Below, in pieces: positions 20,959 to 31,809 of a stretch of 64,000 nucleotides of DNA. Both the position numbers and the translations under genes were made by a program. The DNA is from Begonia masoniana (taxonomy: Eukaryota; Streptophyta; Magnoliopsida; Cucurbitales; Begoniaceae). Position 1 is the first letter of the stretch, and every line of letters begins with the position of its first letter. Where the stretch lies: contig CM039508.1 of the NCBI GenBank assembly GCA_022432975.1, positions 14,416,954-14,480,953 on the forward strand, in the 5' to 3' direction. Under the pieces are notes generated by a model that saw only the letters and a list, made by a program, of their open reading frames with translations, was not told the origin of the DNA and ran no database searches.

Positions 20959-23510
20959 CGTTTAGTTAGATTTTAGTTGGATTAAAGCTTTAGGAAATTG
21001 CTTTAGTTAAGGCTTTGTTAATTTGGACGTTTAGAAGCTTAAATTAGTTTTGACATCAATGTTGTGTTTTGCCTCAGACAAACAACGCTCGTAGACGGAG
21101 CTCAGCGTGCTACGGACGACAGGTAAGTCTCTCGTGACTTGTTTGGCCGATTGGCCTACACCATAAGATTTCTTGTTGTTCGAGGAAATTGGAGATTATA
21201 GTAAGTGTCGGGCGAATAGGTTGGGTAGTTAGGTTAATTTCTTATTAGGTTATGTTTCTATTCGTCTTGATGGTATGCACGTTCATTGTTTGTTATTGCT
21301 TTGATTATGTTTATAGTATTGCACATGTTCACGCATCATGTTTCTGAAAAGCACGAAAAATGAATTTCTATGCATGTTTTCATGAAAAGGAAAAGGATAA
21401 TGTAAATGTATGAATGAATGTAATCTGGTCAAGGAGGTGGCGGTGGTTCAGACATGGCTGCTTGTGGAGCATGTTTTCCCCCCGGTTAGATACGAGGGGC
21501 TATCCAATCGCGGGATGTGCCGCTCCTATCTAGCGAGAGTGAGGCCACGGTGACATTATGTAATGAAATGAAATGAAATGAATAGCGAAAAGGTAGGAAG
21601 CATGTTTTATGAATTGCACGCATAGCATGCATTGCATTCACGTAGACTTACTGAGCCTTAAGCTCACGACTTATTTTTATGGTGTAGGTGACCTCTACAC
21701 AGGTGAGGATGAGATCCCTCCACCCGAGGCATGAACAGTTGAAGAAAGATGGCCCGTGGGAGTGTGCTGGGCAGTCGACGCGTAATTGACCCGTGGGGAT
21801 GTAGGTATATGATTTGGGGACTTGATATGAAATGTATAGTTTGTCATATTAGGATGTTTGGGTTATTCTGGATAGAAATATGTAAGTGATAGGTGTAGGC
21901 TGTGGTAAATATTGTTGAATTGCTATGGATAACGAAACTGTTTTGAATTTACAACTTTCTGGAACTGCTTGGGACTTTCTTTTTAAACAGGAGGAATGTT
22001 TGGTTTTTAAATGGATCCATGCAGTTCGTTTTCTTGGAAAATGTGTTTTGTTTACTTATGTCTCGAGTCGTTCTGAGTGAGATTATGGAGGATATATGAG
22101 CGTCAAGAGATTTGATGTTGAACTGTATAATTGAGATGTAGATAAGAAATGATATTGTCAGGATGTGATGAATTGATGAGTTGAGGAATGATAGAAGGTT
22201 GAGTGGTTTTATGTAAACTGTTTTTATATGATAAATGAATTTTCTTTAAAGGTTTTCGAGAATGTTTTTAATTGGTTTAGAGGCTTAAAAAGGAAAATTT
22301 TATACGGGAAAAATAGGTACAGTTTTAGGGGTGTTACAACAAGTCATCCTAGAATCTAATAACTAAATTCATTCCCGAATCCCTTAGTCTAGTTCTCTGT
22401 GTGTAGTCTGAAATCCAAAACCAAAACAGCTAGATTCAACTAACGATTAATTAGGGTCGGTTATATTAAATGTCCAGAATCGATTCGGAAATGCTATTAA
22501 CAAACACCGTTTATAAATGTTTCTATTATTCGGCCATTGAAGAATCTTGAAACATTGGGTTCTAGTTGAAAATAGAGTTCCAAATAACTACACAGCAACT
22601 ACATTGACTAAATCTTACCTCGAACGTAGGTTATCGGAGTGGAGATTGGACGAATCGATCGTCAAAGAGAGAGTCGCTGGCGGAGAGGGAGACAGCTCGG
22701 GGAAATGAGAGAATGCAGAAGGGAATGCCGGCTACAGTGAGGTTTAAAAGTTTCCATTTCCTATTTATACTTAATCCAACCATTCTTAATTACAAATCCT
22801 GCCACCCAACCTAATTTATGACACATGCACATTAATTAAGCCTTGGCATAAAATTGCAAACTGAAAAGATCAAAATAAACATGGCCGTTAAAACAGTTAA
22901 GAAAGTCACCTGGTCAAACTCGTCGGGTGTTACATTCGAATTCTAAAATCTAAATACTAGAGAAAAATAGATTTATACGTCTTTAAACTACAGTGACTAG
23001 TGAGAGCAAGGGAGTCGTGTGATGGTGTGAGAGAGTCGAGAACTGGGAGAGAGTTGAGAATCGGGAGATATGGTTTGGTCGCAGGTTGGGTCGCCAGGTC
23101 AAAATTGTGGAAGTCGCTGGATGAGGTCGCCGGTCGACCGGCGAAGGGAGACAATCGGAGCTGCGTGAGACGTGAGGTCACAGATCGCCAGATCGGGTCG
23201 TCAGTGCGTTGCGTGCACTGTGCAGTTAAGGAGTGAGGGCTGGCTGACTGCTTTTTTAGTTTTTTTAATTTTTTTAGGTTATCCGACCCATGGGTTGGAT
23301 AAACCACTGGGCCGACCCATGGGTTGGTTCTCCTGTGGGACTGCCTGGTTCCGGTACGGGGAATCGAGGACCGGACCGCAATTCTTGGTTCCCCAAACCA
23401 TGGAAGCAATCGGTTCCATGGCAGGTAGAACAGACCAAGAACCGGCCCGGACTGCCGGTCCGGTCCCGTTTTACGGTTCCAGGCCAGTTCTGCCCACTCC
23501 TAGTGTCAAC

Positions 23511-24080
23511 CTAGTTAGGCTTGGTGAGTAAGACTTTTTTAATCTCGCATCAGCTCGGCTCGCATCGGCTCGTTTGTCACCTCTAATGCAAATAATTGGT
23601 GTAAAGAAAATTAGTATATGTATAATTTATAATCATACAATTTTCAAACATTTGTAATAATATCTGTATAATATTTTTATATTAAATCTTCTCATATAAT
23701 TTTTTTTTTCTTAATACATGTCATTTTATAAATTAATAACATAATTTTGTTAAGTAAACAACTAGCTATTATATTATGATATTATAATGAAAATAATCAT
23801 TATAATTTTAACAATTAATTTTTTTAAAAAAATATATATTATATTGACATAAATTGAAAACATGTATGTTTGGTTCGTTAGATTCAGCTCGTTAGGCTCG
23901 TTTAGCCGGGTCGGCTCGGCTCATTTATCTTTAGCTCGCGAGCCAGTTCAAGTTGAAATTTGGATTTGTTACACTCACTTCGTTAGGTTTTGTTAGGCTC
24001 GAATCATTTAATTCACTAGGCTTAGTAAGTAAAATTTTTTCAAGTTCTGCTCAGCTCGGCAGACTCATTTGTCATTTCTA
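23511..24080. repeat. Two GGCTCG-type transposon termini
   Basis: TTAGGCTTGGTGAGTAAGAC followed by CTCGTTTGTCACCTCTA ends near 23586. A diverged second copy (CTAGGCTTAGTAAGTAAAAT, then CTCATTTGTCATTTCTA) ends near 24080. These look like right ends of small hAT-like elements; left ends were not found. Confidence 0.4.
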
Positions 24081-24950
24081 CTAAAGAACATCATTATTTT
24101 CATATTAATATAATTACATGACATACTTTGATCCAATTGAAAATTGTTCAAGAGACCAACAATAGAAGAATGTGGATATAGTTGTTACATATAATTTATT
24201 ATATCAATGAGCTTACATAAATTATGTACTACACATTATAATTATCACTTTCTAAAATCTATTCAAGTGTTTTTGAATACAGTTTCTGTTATTGGCTTAA
24301 AATATATAAGATGAATTACTTTATTTTGTGTCGAGAACAATGATTACAAGGAATAATTAAAGGGTCATGGTTCTTTTCTGTGTAGTATTTCTTGAAATTT
24401 TCATTAGATTTCAATACTCCAACGAGAATTAGAAATTTTCATTAGATTTTCATTAGGTTCCTCTACAATGTAAAGTTACATGTTTTTCATCGTATAATTT
24501 AACTATAACAATGAACAATAAACTGATATATAATGTGTGGAAGTGTATCTGCCAAAAGATTTTTTTTTACTGTATTTATTACTAGATTGATTCAGTAGTC
24601 TGGAATTTTATTCTCGTGATTCTCACTTGAAAAACATTCTTTGAGGGCAACTTCTTTCATTAACTGAATGAGACTCGCGGTGATGATACTATTCGAGGAT
24701 GTACTGGATTTCACAATGCAAAAGTTAACAAAGGATCACAAAAAGAGGGATGTTTTGTAAAAAAAAAGTTATTTTTCTAGTGATGATAGTTTTTTTAAAT
24801 GTCCACGAAATCAACTATAATTTTCTATAGATATGGATGATAATGTGTTTAAAATTCATAAATGAATTTTGAACAGATTAGATTCTGTCTAGTTCAAATA
24901 ACTATTAATCTATTTAACATTATTTGAATAAAGAATTTGCAGGATCTTAA
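24081..24950. other. AT-rich stretch, nothing recognised
   Basis: Stop-rich AT-rich DNA; no supported feature. Confidence 0.5.
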
Positions 24951-26059
24951 TTAAACTCAATTTGATTATCATATTTATAGTGGAGCCCACTGTGAGAGCC
25001 TAATAGATATGGGCTTTAGTCTTGCTAATCCCATTTTCCATCATCTCATACTCGAGCATAGTGGATATGATCCAATCAGCCATCTCTTATAAATCTCCAG
25101 TATCAACTTTATTCATTTAGGTCAAGGAACCAAGCAACCCCCGAGCCAATTGGAAGGAAAGTTTGAAAGTAACATATCAAATTTGTAAAGACCGGTATAG
25201 GACATTGTTATGCCCTGAATCTATTTGGTTGCATCAAACTAAGCATCTCTTACCCCTCACGAGTCCCGGTGCTACTTATGCTTGATTCGTGAATCACTCA
25301 CGAATATATTGCATCTCCATGAAGCAATATAACATGTCGATAGGAAGACTATTACTTTAATGTCATGCCAAGTATTCTTCCCTTCACCCACATGCCATTT
25401 AATATTGTTCTGGCCGCTTTACTAGAAATGTCCCTTTAGATTGCATCAATCATGATCATAGGTAACACCCTAGAGTAGCAAATGCTATTCTTCAATTTCA
25501 TGACATAGGGCAAATGCGTAAGATCACTTTTGATGATCCGTAGACTCATACAGTGAGTAACAAGGAATCTATTCCATCACCTCTATCTAGATCGTGTATC
25601 ACATGTTATTTGAAAGACATGTTATGGTGGAGCTCTCTGTCCCAAGAGAGAGAATGTCAAATCTCCAACACCATACGGATCTTAATCTAGTTGCTCTCAA
25701 ACGCCTAACTTAAGTTCCCTAAATGCTTGCTATCTCAGCACCATTTTAAGGTCTCACATCGATCTTCTATGTAGGCATAATATGGATTGTGGGTCTTTCC
25801 ATATTCAATCTTCTACCATGGATCTCATCTTAGACTAATCTAAAATGATATTAGCTAGTACTCTAAATCACTCTTGCCACAAAAGCGCCTTAATTTAAGT
25901 TTGTCTCATGTTTGGATGCTATACAAAGCACGAGAGATGATCACTTGTTAGTAAGCGAACCATGCCGATCGACATATCATTATCATCATCATCTATTGAG
26001 GTCATTATGTTTGCATGAAATAATTCAAAATTAGTTTTGATGACAAAAAACTGATAATT
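24951..26059 (-). other. Probable 3' remnant of a copia-type element
   Basis: Lies directly downstream (minus strand) of a decayed copia RNase H segment, with no intervening boundary visible. No coding sequence. The assignment rests on position only. Confidence 0.3.
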
Positions 26060-26420
26060 TTGTTTAAATTGATAATAATAATAACAATATCCCAACATAT
26101 GTGCAAATATGCTCATATTGTTTCTTTGATGTATTGTAGTATGCGCTTCATAGCTTTCCAATAAGCAACTCCAGAATTTGCCTGAAATATGCTAATTTTC
26201 CCAACGACAACTAAGATGTATGGCCGAGTACACATCATTGTGTATATCAGGCTTCCGTGGTGCTAGCATAGGAACTCAAACTATCTTCTCTTTTTCTTAG
26301 GACACATGTATTGGCCAAGAGAACTACCTTTCTCAACGCTAGTATCTATGGATTTGCAATTATGCATATGAAATTGCTTAAGAATCTTCTTAATATACTT
26401 ATTTTAAGATAAAAAAAAAG
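26060..26420 (-). pseudogene. Ty1/copia RT-RNase H fragment, decayed
   Basis: Minus-strand translation in pieces gives YIKKILKQFHMHNCKS, then SLGQYMCPKK, CTRPYI and GVAYWKAMKRILQYIK. This is the order of the segment joining reverse transcriptase to RNase H in plant copia pol (family pattern: YI-VLKRF-M, CTRPD-A, HW-A-KR-LRYL). Several frameshifts and stops separate the pieces, so it is non-functional. The region encoding gag, protease and integrase is missing between it and the primer site at 26835. Confidence 0.65.
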
Positions 26421-26834
26421 AAATTTCTTAGAACGAGCTCTAAGGATCTAGTTATTTGACAAATGTTTAGATGTAAAACATGGCTCAAACATAGATCATA
26501 TGACTGAAGAAAAACCAAGTTTAAAGCAAGCAAATATCGAAACCTAACTAGTAAGAAATCCGAGAACAACATAAGAAAAACCGAGGGGAAGACAGAAGAT
26601 TACCTTGGCCGATTTTACCCTATGTTTTTCTTAATTTGGAAGGCAATAAAATGAGGGAAAAACATGCTGCAAATATGATGATAAACATAGCTAATATTCA
26701 GCAATAAAAACAGAACATAAAGCAATAGAAAGAAAAGCGGCTAGCCCCGATTTTGTGCTAGAGTTTTGGACTCGAGAACCATGGTGCCATGGCCAAACCA
26801 AATGCATCAAAATACATCGTGAGAAGCACCTTGT

Positions 26835-26846
26835 GCTTTGATACCA
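26835..26846 (-). other. Primer binding site of the copia-type remnant
   Basis: Minus strand reads TGGTATCAAAGC, a variant of the initiator-Met complement, 2 bp inside the LTR end. Confidence 0.65.
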
Positions 26847-26848
26847 CT

Positions 26849-27314
26849 TGACAAGGGGTCCCTTAGAAAAGGGGTTGTGTAAACCCACAAAGTAAGCAAG
26901 AGTGCTCTTGTGATAGTGTGCATAAAACCGAAGTGAAATAAACAATAGATGAAGATGAAAATGCAACTAAAATAAAGGAGATGTCATATGTAATGGTGGC
27001 CGAATTTTATATGGAATATAGTAGCATGAAACATGGAGGAAATGTAAGAGGAATAAAGTAAGATGAAGGTGAAGTGGAGTGTGTGAAAACCGTGGAGAAA
27101 CGATAAGGGGATGAAAAGAAAATTGCAAGAAATAAAAGTGAGATGTGTGAAAGTGTTATGACCGAAGTGGAGAAAATAAAATGCAAGAAATAAGATGGAT
27201 GTAGAGAAGATGGAAATACCCTTTGGCGGACCCGAGGAGCTATCTCACGTTTGAGCTCTCAGGTGCACGTTTTCCTGGAGGAAAATGACCACCGTAGGCC
27301 TAGGTTTTTGTTAG
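26849..27314 (-). mobile_element. Copia-type LTR, 3' portion, cut by a gypsy insertion
   Basis: Reverse complement matches the R-U5 part of the LTR at 3138-4352 (shared CAAACGTGAGATAGCTCCTCGG and a TTTCTAAG-GA-CCC end). It is interrupted at 27315 by a gypsy LTR. Confidence 0.6.
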
Positions 27315-28675
27315 TGATTTTAACACTTTTTACGCAAGTGCACGTATCGCTTCAAGTACTAAAAATATCGATCCCACGAGGATATTCTTAATTGAATTAA
27401 TTGCTATAAAAATCTTATGAAAATATTAAGATGATAAATGAAAATAATTAGAATTAAAATCCGAATGATGATGTAACAAAAAAAAACAGAATAAATGAGA
27501 TAAAATCAGTAAATGGAAGCCTTGGCTAGGATCTATTTCTTCGTTACGATAGTTTTACTACTGATGCTTTGGTAATGCTCTGCAACATTGTCTATGAACA
27601 GCAAGAATGAAATAATTCTAGGATTCTTTCGAATTGCCTAGGTAAATTCAATTTAGAATTTCTCTCGACTTTGAAAGAAAGTAACTAACATTGAATTTCT
27701 ATAAACCCTATTCTTAATGACAATCGAATCAATGTTAACTACGTTGTAACAATTTAATCCGATTAATTATTCATGCATCTAGGAATTTATATTTATCTAT
27801 CGATACAATATAAACATGGATCATCAATCTATCTATCGATATGATCTGAATTAAACAAGGAATATCACAAATAATTTTTCAATAAACAATCGCATAAACA
27901 AAACCAAGATCGTAGCAAAACCGTAACGAATACTCTCGTCCTAACCAAGAATAAAAGTTTAGCTACTAAACATCATAAAATAAATGAAAAATAATAGTGT
28001 TAATAAAAGCATAAAGATATAAAAATAAGAGAAGAAGAAGAAGTTCAATGGAGTGTCGTCAATTCTCTTCCCAGATCAAGAGTTCGCTGCTCTCTGTCAC
28101 CGTCTAATTAGTCTCCCTTTTTTATGTGTAGTATATCTCCTCTTTCTCTCTCCAATCTCTTTGTTATTATATTGTTCACCTATTTTTGCTCTTTTCCAGG
28201 ATGGTTTTCTCTCTCTCTGGTTCTCGTTCCACGTGGTTCCATACTTTCCAAAACTCTTTCTTCCAATTGGCTTTTCCTTCCTTTTTGTCCTCTTTTGCAT
28301 GCCAGGTGGTGTCTTCTCCTTTTCTCTTTCCAAATTGCTCTTCCTTGATTTTTGCCTTCACTTTCTCTCCAGATTGCTTTTTCCTTGATTTTTTTTGCCT
28401 TATCTTTCTCTCCATAAATCTCAGCATTTGAATTTGACTTTCCCACTATTAAAATTGCATTCAAATAGGAAAATATAAAAATCAAATTAAGGAGAAAAAT
28501 ATGATTTTAATAGATAATCTGCATGAAATATATTAAATTAAATTAAGGCACTGATGCTGCTGCATTATGTAGCAATTGTAGTAAATTCCTACCAATTTCT
28601 TCTTGCATTCGCTCAATTCATATAAATTCTTTCAACTAATTACCATATAAAATAACTCTAATTTAAGAGTTATCA
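27315..28675 (-). mobile_element. LTR of a Tat/Athila-like gypsy element (minus strand)
   Basis: Plus-strand ends TGATTTTAACAC (27315) and GAGTTATCA (28675) give TG...CA with TGAT/ATCA inverted tips, 1,361 bp. Immediately outside, the minus strand reads CAAGTTTGGGGGTATT, the polypurine tract that precedes TGATAACTC LTRs in this class. A long pyrimidine-rich block (28050-28430) yields spurious frames. The left flank GTTAG (27310-27314) should be one target duplication copy. Confidence 0.6.
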
Positions 28676-29304
28676 AATACCCCCAAACTTGAACCATTAC
28701 TCGTCCTCGAGTGATACAAATAAAAATCACCATAAAACAAATTCCAAGCCACCATTACTAAATTCCTTGCAATTTTCAAAGTGTCACAACTTATAAATTC
28801 TTGAAAAATTCCACTATCACAATTAAGATCATCAATAAAGAATTATTTCCCATGAACTAAATTGTTAAGTGTGTGTGCTCAAACTCCATTTGAATTGCTA
28901 AGTTCAACAATCAAAACTAGAAATCACAATACATATCATAGGATGTCAACTCTTTAATGTCCTTCCTAAATCCATTAGCCTTCAATGATTCTTCTTTTTT
29001 CTTTTATTATTATTTTTTAGAGGATAATAATCTATATATTTTTTTTTAATATTGACTTTATCTATAAGTCACACTACCTTTTTACGCGATTGACAACATT
29101 GGTGATGAAATCCTCCGGTTACTCAGTAATGTCATCTCAAGATATATACTCATATAAAATAGAGGAGTATAGCCAATAAATATGCAATGGAGTTCCTCCC
29201 AAAGTTCCTCCAATTTATTTCTACTCATCGAGTATCCAAAAGGCTCACTCAAAATTGAAAGTAGATTAAGAAATTGCATTTATTCCCTTTTTTTTTTATA
29301 TAAC
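28676..29304 (-). mobile_element. 3' internal remnant of the Tat/Athila-like element
   Basis: Starts with the polypurine tract (minus strand) and a CTCGAGGACGAGTAATGG segment typical of this class, then non-coding AT-rich sequence. Truncated at 29304 by the following LTR. Confidence 0.5.
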
Positions 29305-30377
29305 TGATGTGAACTGAGGAGCGATAAATTTCATTGTCAAGGACCATGATCTATTAGAAGATAAAGAAGGTCCAACGAACAAAGCTTCACATGGTTTAGT
29401 CGTGGAAACTCGAGAAAAAGAACGATCAAAACAAAAACAAGAGACTACAAAAATAAAGAGCATTGTAGCATGGAAGTGGGCCCCACGAAATTTGCAAAAG
29501 AAGACTCATAAGGCATGGAGTTGGGCTCCACAAATATCAATGGATTGGAGAGAGAAGAGTAAAGATCCACACAAACTACAAAGAGATAAAGATTCACGTG
29601 GATTGAAAAGAGATAAAGATCCACATGATTTGGTTTATGATGTGATCCAAGTTCAGACCAAGTCAAAGCCCAAGAACAAAGATCCAATTGAAGATACCCG
29701 CAGTCCAATGACAAGAGCAAGAAGCCCAATACTATTGGAAGATCTTTTGAAGAAAGGGTGCTATGCACATGCACGTGTAAGAATTAAAAAGTCACATGCG
29801 AAGCACATGCAAATTCAAACAAATCACGTATGAGAGATCTTATCTGACAGAATCTACTCAAATCAATTCAAATCATATTCAAACGTAATTTAAACGTGAG
29901 ATGATATCTGATCATGCCAAGGATCATTATCTCACGATTTTATTAGTTATTTTATTTTTATTTTTGTTTTTTTTAATTATTTAATTTAATTTTAATGTGT
30001 ATCCTATTTAATGGCAAAACTATTTGATTTAATAGAAGAACAAGTTTGAATTAAAAAGATTGAGTTTTTAGAGAGAATTTCTCTTTAGTTCTTTGCGAAG
30101 AACAACGATCTTCTTCAAGTCACGCTTGAAGAATCTCGCTTGATAGCTTTGGTTCTTACCAACGAGTTTGGTCTGGGTCAAGCTCCTGTTTTGATAGCTT
30201 CGGTTCAGCCAACAGGTATGGCTCGAGTCAAGCTCCTGTTTTGATAACTAGGGTTCCATCGAATTCTTCGATTGGGGTCTTAGTTCCTTACTTTGTTCTT
30301 GAATTGAAAAGACGTTCCTTTGAATTATTCCGCATTGTTGTCGGGTCCCGGGTCCTTTCCATCCGAGGTTCGCATCA
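29305..30377 (+). repeat. 5' LTR of a gypsy element (element G)
   Basis: TGATGTGAACTGAGG at the start and CGCATCA at the end form TG...CA with 7-bp inverted tips. A primer site begins 2 bp later. Length 1,073 bp. The open frame at 29402-29833 inside it is lysine-rich and not recognisable as a gene. Confidence 0.75.
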
Positions 30378-30379
30378 GT

Positions 30380-30391
30380 TGGTATCAGAGC
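30380..30391 (+). other. Primer binding site of element G
   Basis: TGGTATCAGAGC, initiator-Met tRNA complement. Confidence 0.85.
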
Positions 30392-31110
30392 TTCGGTTCT
30401 TTGATTCAAGAAGCTATCTTTAATTTTTGTTATCCATCTTTTTCTTCATCCTATTCTATTCGTCCCACTAGTAAAAAAACAAACACAAAAGAGTTCTTTT
30501 TTTTTTTTCATTCTTATTATCAAAGTTTCAAAAAAATATTTGTCAAAAGTAAAAAAAAAGAGTTGTGAGAAGTAAAAAAAAAAATCGAAAATTTGTTATA
30601 GAGATTCAGAAAATTCTATCCTTTTAAATTCAAGAATTCGTTCTTAAATTCGTAGATAATTGTTCTATGAAAATTCAAATTGTTGAATCTTCATTCGAAA
30701 TATTGTCTTTATCCAAATTTAATTCTTTGAAGGTTCAAATTGTTGTTGAATCTTCGTTTGAAATATTGTCTTCGTCCAAAGTTTTGTCTTATTTCAATTG
30801 TACCCTTGATTTAGTCATCTTTACAAGTTTGAAATTTTAAGCTTTAAAGTTTGATTTTTTATAGTTTGACTTGTTGAATATTTACCATCGATTAAGTTCT
30901 TACGTAAAGAACTAAAAGGGAGATCTAGAGGTAAAAGGCAAGAGGGTGAGACTATTATAGAAAAAGCCTTAATTTTTTAGCGAAACACAAGTGGAGTGAC
31001 ATCCATTGAGAGCAAACACGTGAGGGAGAGGTAAGGTCCATTACTTGATATTTTTCTTTTACTTCTAACTATTTTATTTTATTTTCTTATTGTGGTCGGA
31101 AAAGAAAATC

Positions 31111-31809
31111 ATGAGTGGAGAACAAAACGAGGTGGACTTAAAGTTGTTCATGAAAGCCATGCAAGAAAATTTCAAGGCTTTAAATACGAGGATGGACCGA
31201 TTGGAATCTCCATCCCCTAGTCATATGCGGCGAAGGAAGGATTTTGATGTAGAATTCGAAGAGTATAATGGATATTATCAAAGGGAAAGAAATGATAGGT
31301 CGTACCGAGGAGATGGTGATCTAAGTAACATCAAGGTAAATATTCCTTCTTTCCAAGGGAAAAGTGATCCCGAGGTGTATTTGGAATGGGAAAGAAAGGT
31401 GGACCTATTGTTTGAATACCAAAACTACACGGATAAAAAAAAACTAAAATTGGTGACAATGAAGTTCACGGACTATGCTAACAGTTGGTAGGATGAACTA
31501 GTAAAGTACCGAAGAAGGTATGGTGAGTCACAAGTTCAGACATGGAAGGACATGAAGGCACTCATGCGAAAAAGATTTGTTCTTTCACAGTATTATAGAA
31601 ATTTGTGTCGAAAACTCCAAAATTTGACTCAAGGTTATAAAAGCTTAAAAGATTATTATAAAGAGATGAAAATAGCCATGAAAAGAGCTAATGTGGAGGA
31701 AGACGACGAAGAAACAATGACTCGATTTGTTAGAGGACTAAATAGAGAGATAGCGGATGTCGTAGATCTACAGCATTATGTGGACTTAGAAGAATTATTT
31801 CACAAATAA
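31111..31809 (+). pseudogene. Ty3/gypsy gag of element G, stop-interrupted and truncated
   Basis: Start MSGEQNEVDLKLFMKAM at the first ATG, an EDxx-type charged N-terminus, then IPSFQGKSDPEVYLEWERKV, KFTDYANSW, TWKDMKALMRKRF, LTQGYKSLKDYYKEM and FVRGLNREIADVV: the retrotransposon gag domain in normal order. A TAG at 31489-31491 stands where the family has the second tryptophan of the WW pair. The frame then continues unshifted to 31809. The zinc knuckle and all pol are gone because the sequence switches at about 31811 to the truncated LTR of element D. Non-functional. Confidence 0.8.

Larger units (their letters stand above)
11716..22338 (+). mobile_element. Element B: gag-only LTR retrotransposon (third level)
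   Basis: LTRs start TGTAATACC and end GTGTTACA. The 5' LTR is 11716-14028 (2,313 bp) and the 3' LTR 17591-22338 (about 2,298 bp once the nested solo LTR is removed). The target duplication is ACAAG (11711-11715 and 22339-22343). The internal region is only 3.56 kb: primer site, an open gag, about 2.2 kb with no recognisable pol, and a polypurine-containing end (AAATAAGGTGGATGGAA, 17574-17590). This matches the plant TR-GAG class, elements that keep gag and rely on pol enzymes from others. Confidence 0.88.
17591..22338 (+). repeat. Element B 3' LTR, interrupted
   Basis: Parts 17591-18513 and 20964-22338 are nearly identical to the 5' LTR. The interruption is a solo LTR flanked by CGTTT. Confidence 0.9.
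9737..22934 (-). mobile_element. Solo LTR, Tekay-like family, split by element B (second level)
   Basis: In reverse orientation it begins TGTAATGACCCC (9737) and ends GTCGGGTGTTACA (22934), matching the LTR ends of elements C, D and F. The target duplication is TTCGA (9732-9736 and 22935-22939). The two parts, 9737-11715 and 22344-22934, join to about 2.57 kb, and their junction is collinear with the LTR of element F near 60970. It carries a minisatellite-type zone at about 10010-10480 with CACGTG motifs and a 100-N gap. Confidence 0.88.
9451..23502. mobile_element. Non-autonomous hAT split by nested insertions (outermost level)
   Basis: The left part (9451-9731) begins TAGGGCTGGGCACGG and the right part (22940-23502) ends CTGCCCACTCCTA. 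The two are inverted-terminal-repeat-like and both carry CCGGT-rich subterminal repeats; the right part shares GACCCATGGG motifs with the 8120-9230 element. The flanking octamers are GTGTAAAC (9443-9450) and GTGTCAAC (23503-23510), matching 7 of 8, consistent with an aged duplication. Without the insertion the element is about 0.85 kb. The ORFs seen in the right arm are subterminal repeats, not genes. Confidence 0.6.

Noticed and set aside
9451..23502. A single 14-kb autonomous hAT
   Set aside because: The interior is fully explained by nested LTR elements with their own target duplications; only about 0.85 kb belongs to the hAT.
28053..28485. Open frames on both strands at 28.1-28.5 kb
   Set aside because: Pyrimidine-rich LTR sequence; frames are phenylalanine/serine or lysine/glutamate runs without recognisable domains.
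29402..29833. 143-residue lysine-rich frame
   Set aside because: Lies inside the element G LTR, with no domain and repetitive KDPH-type composition; not supported as a gene.
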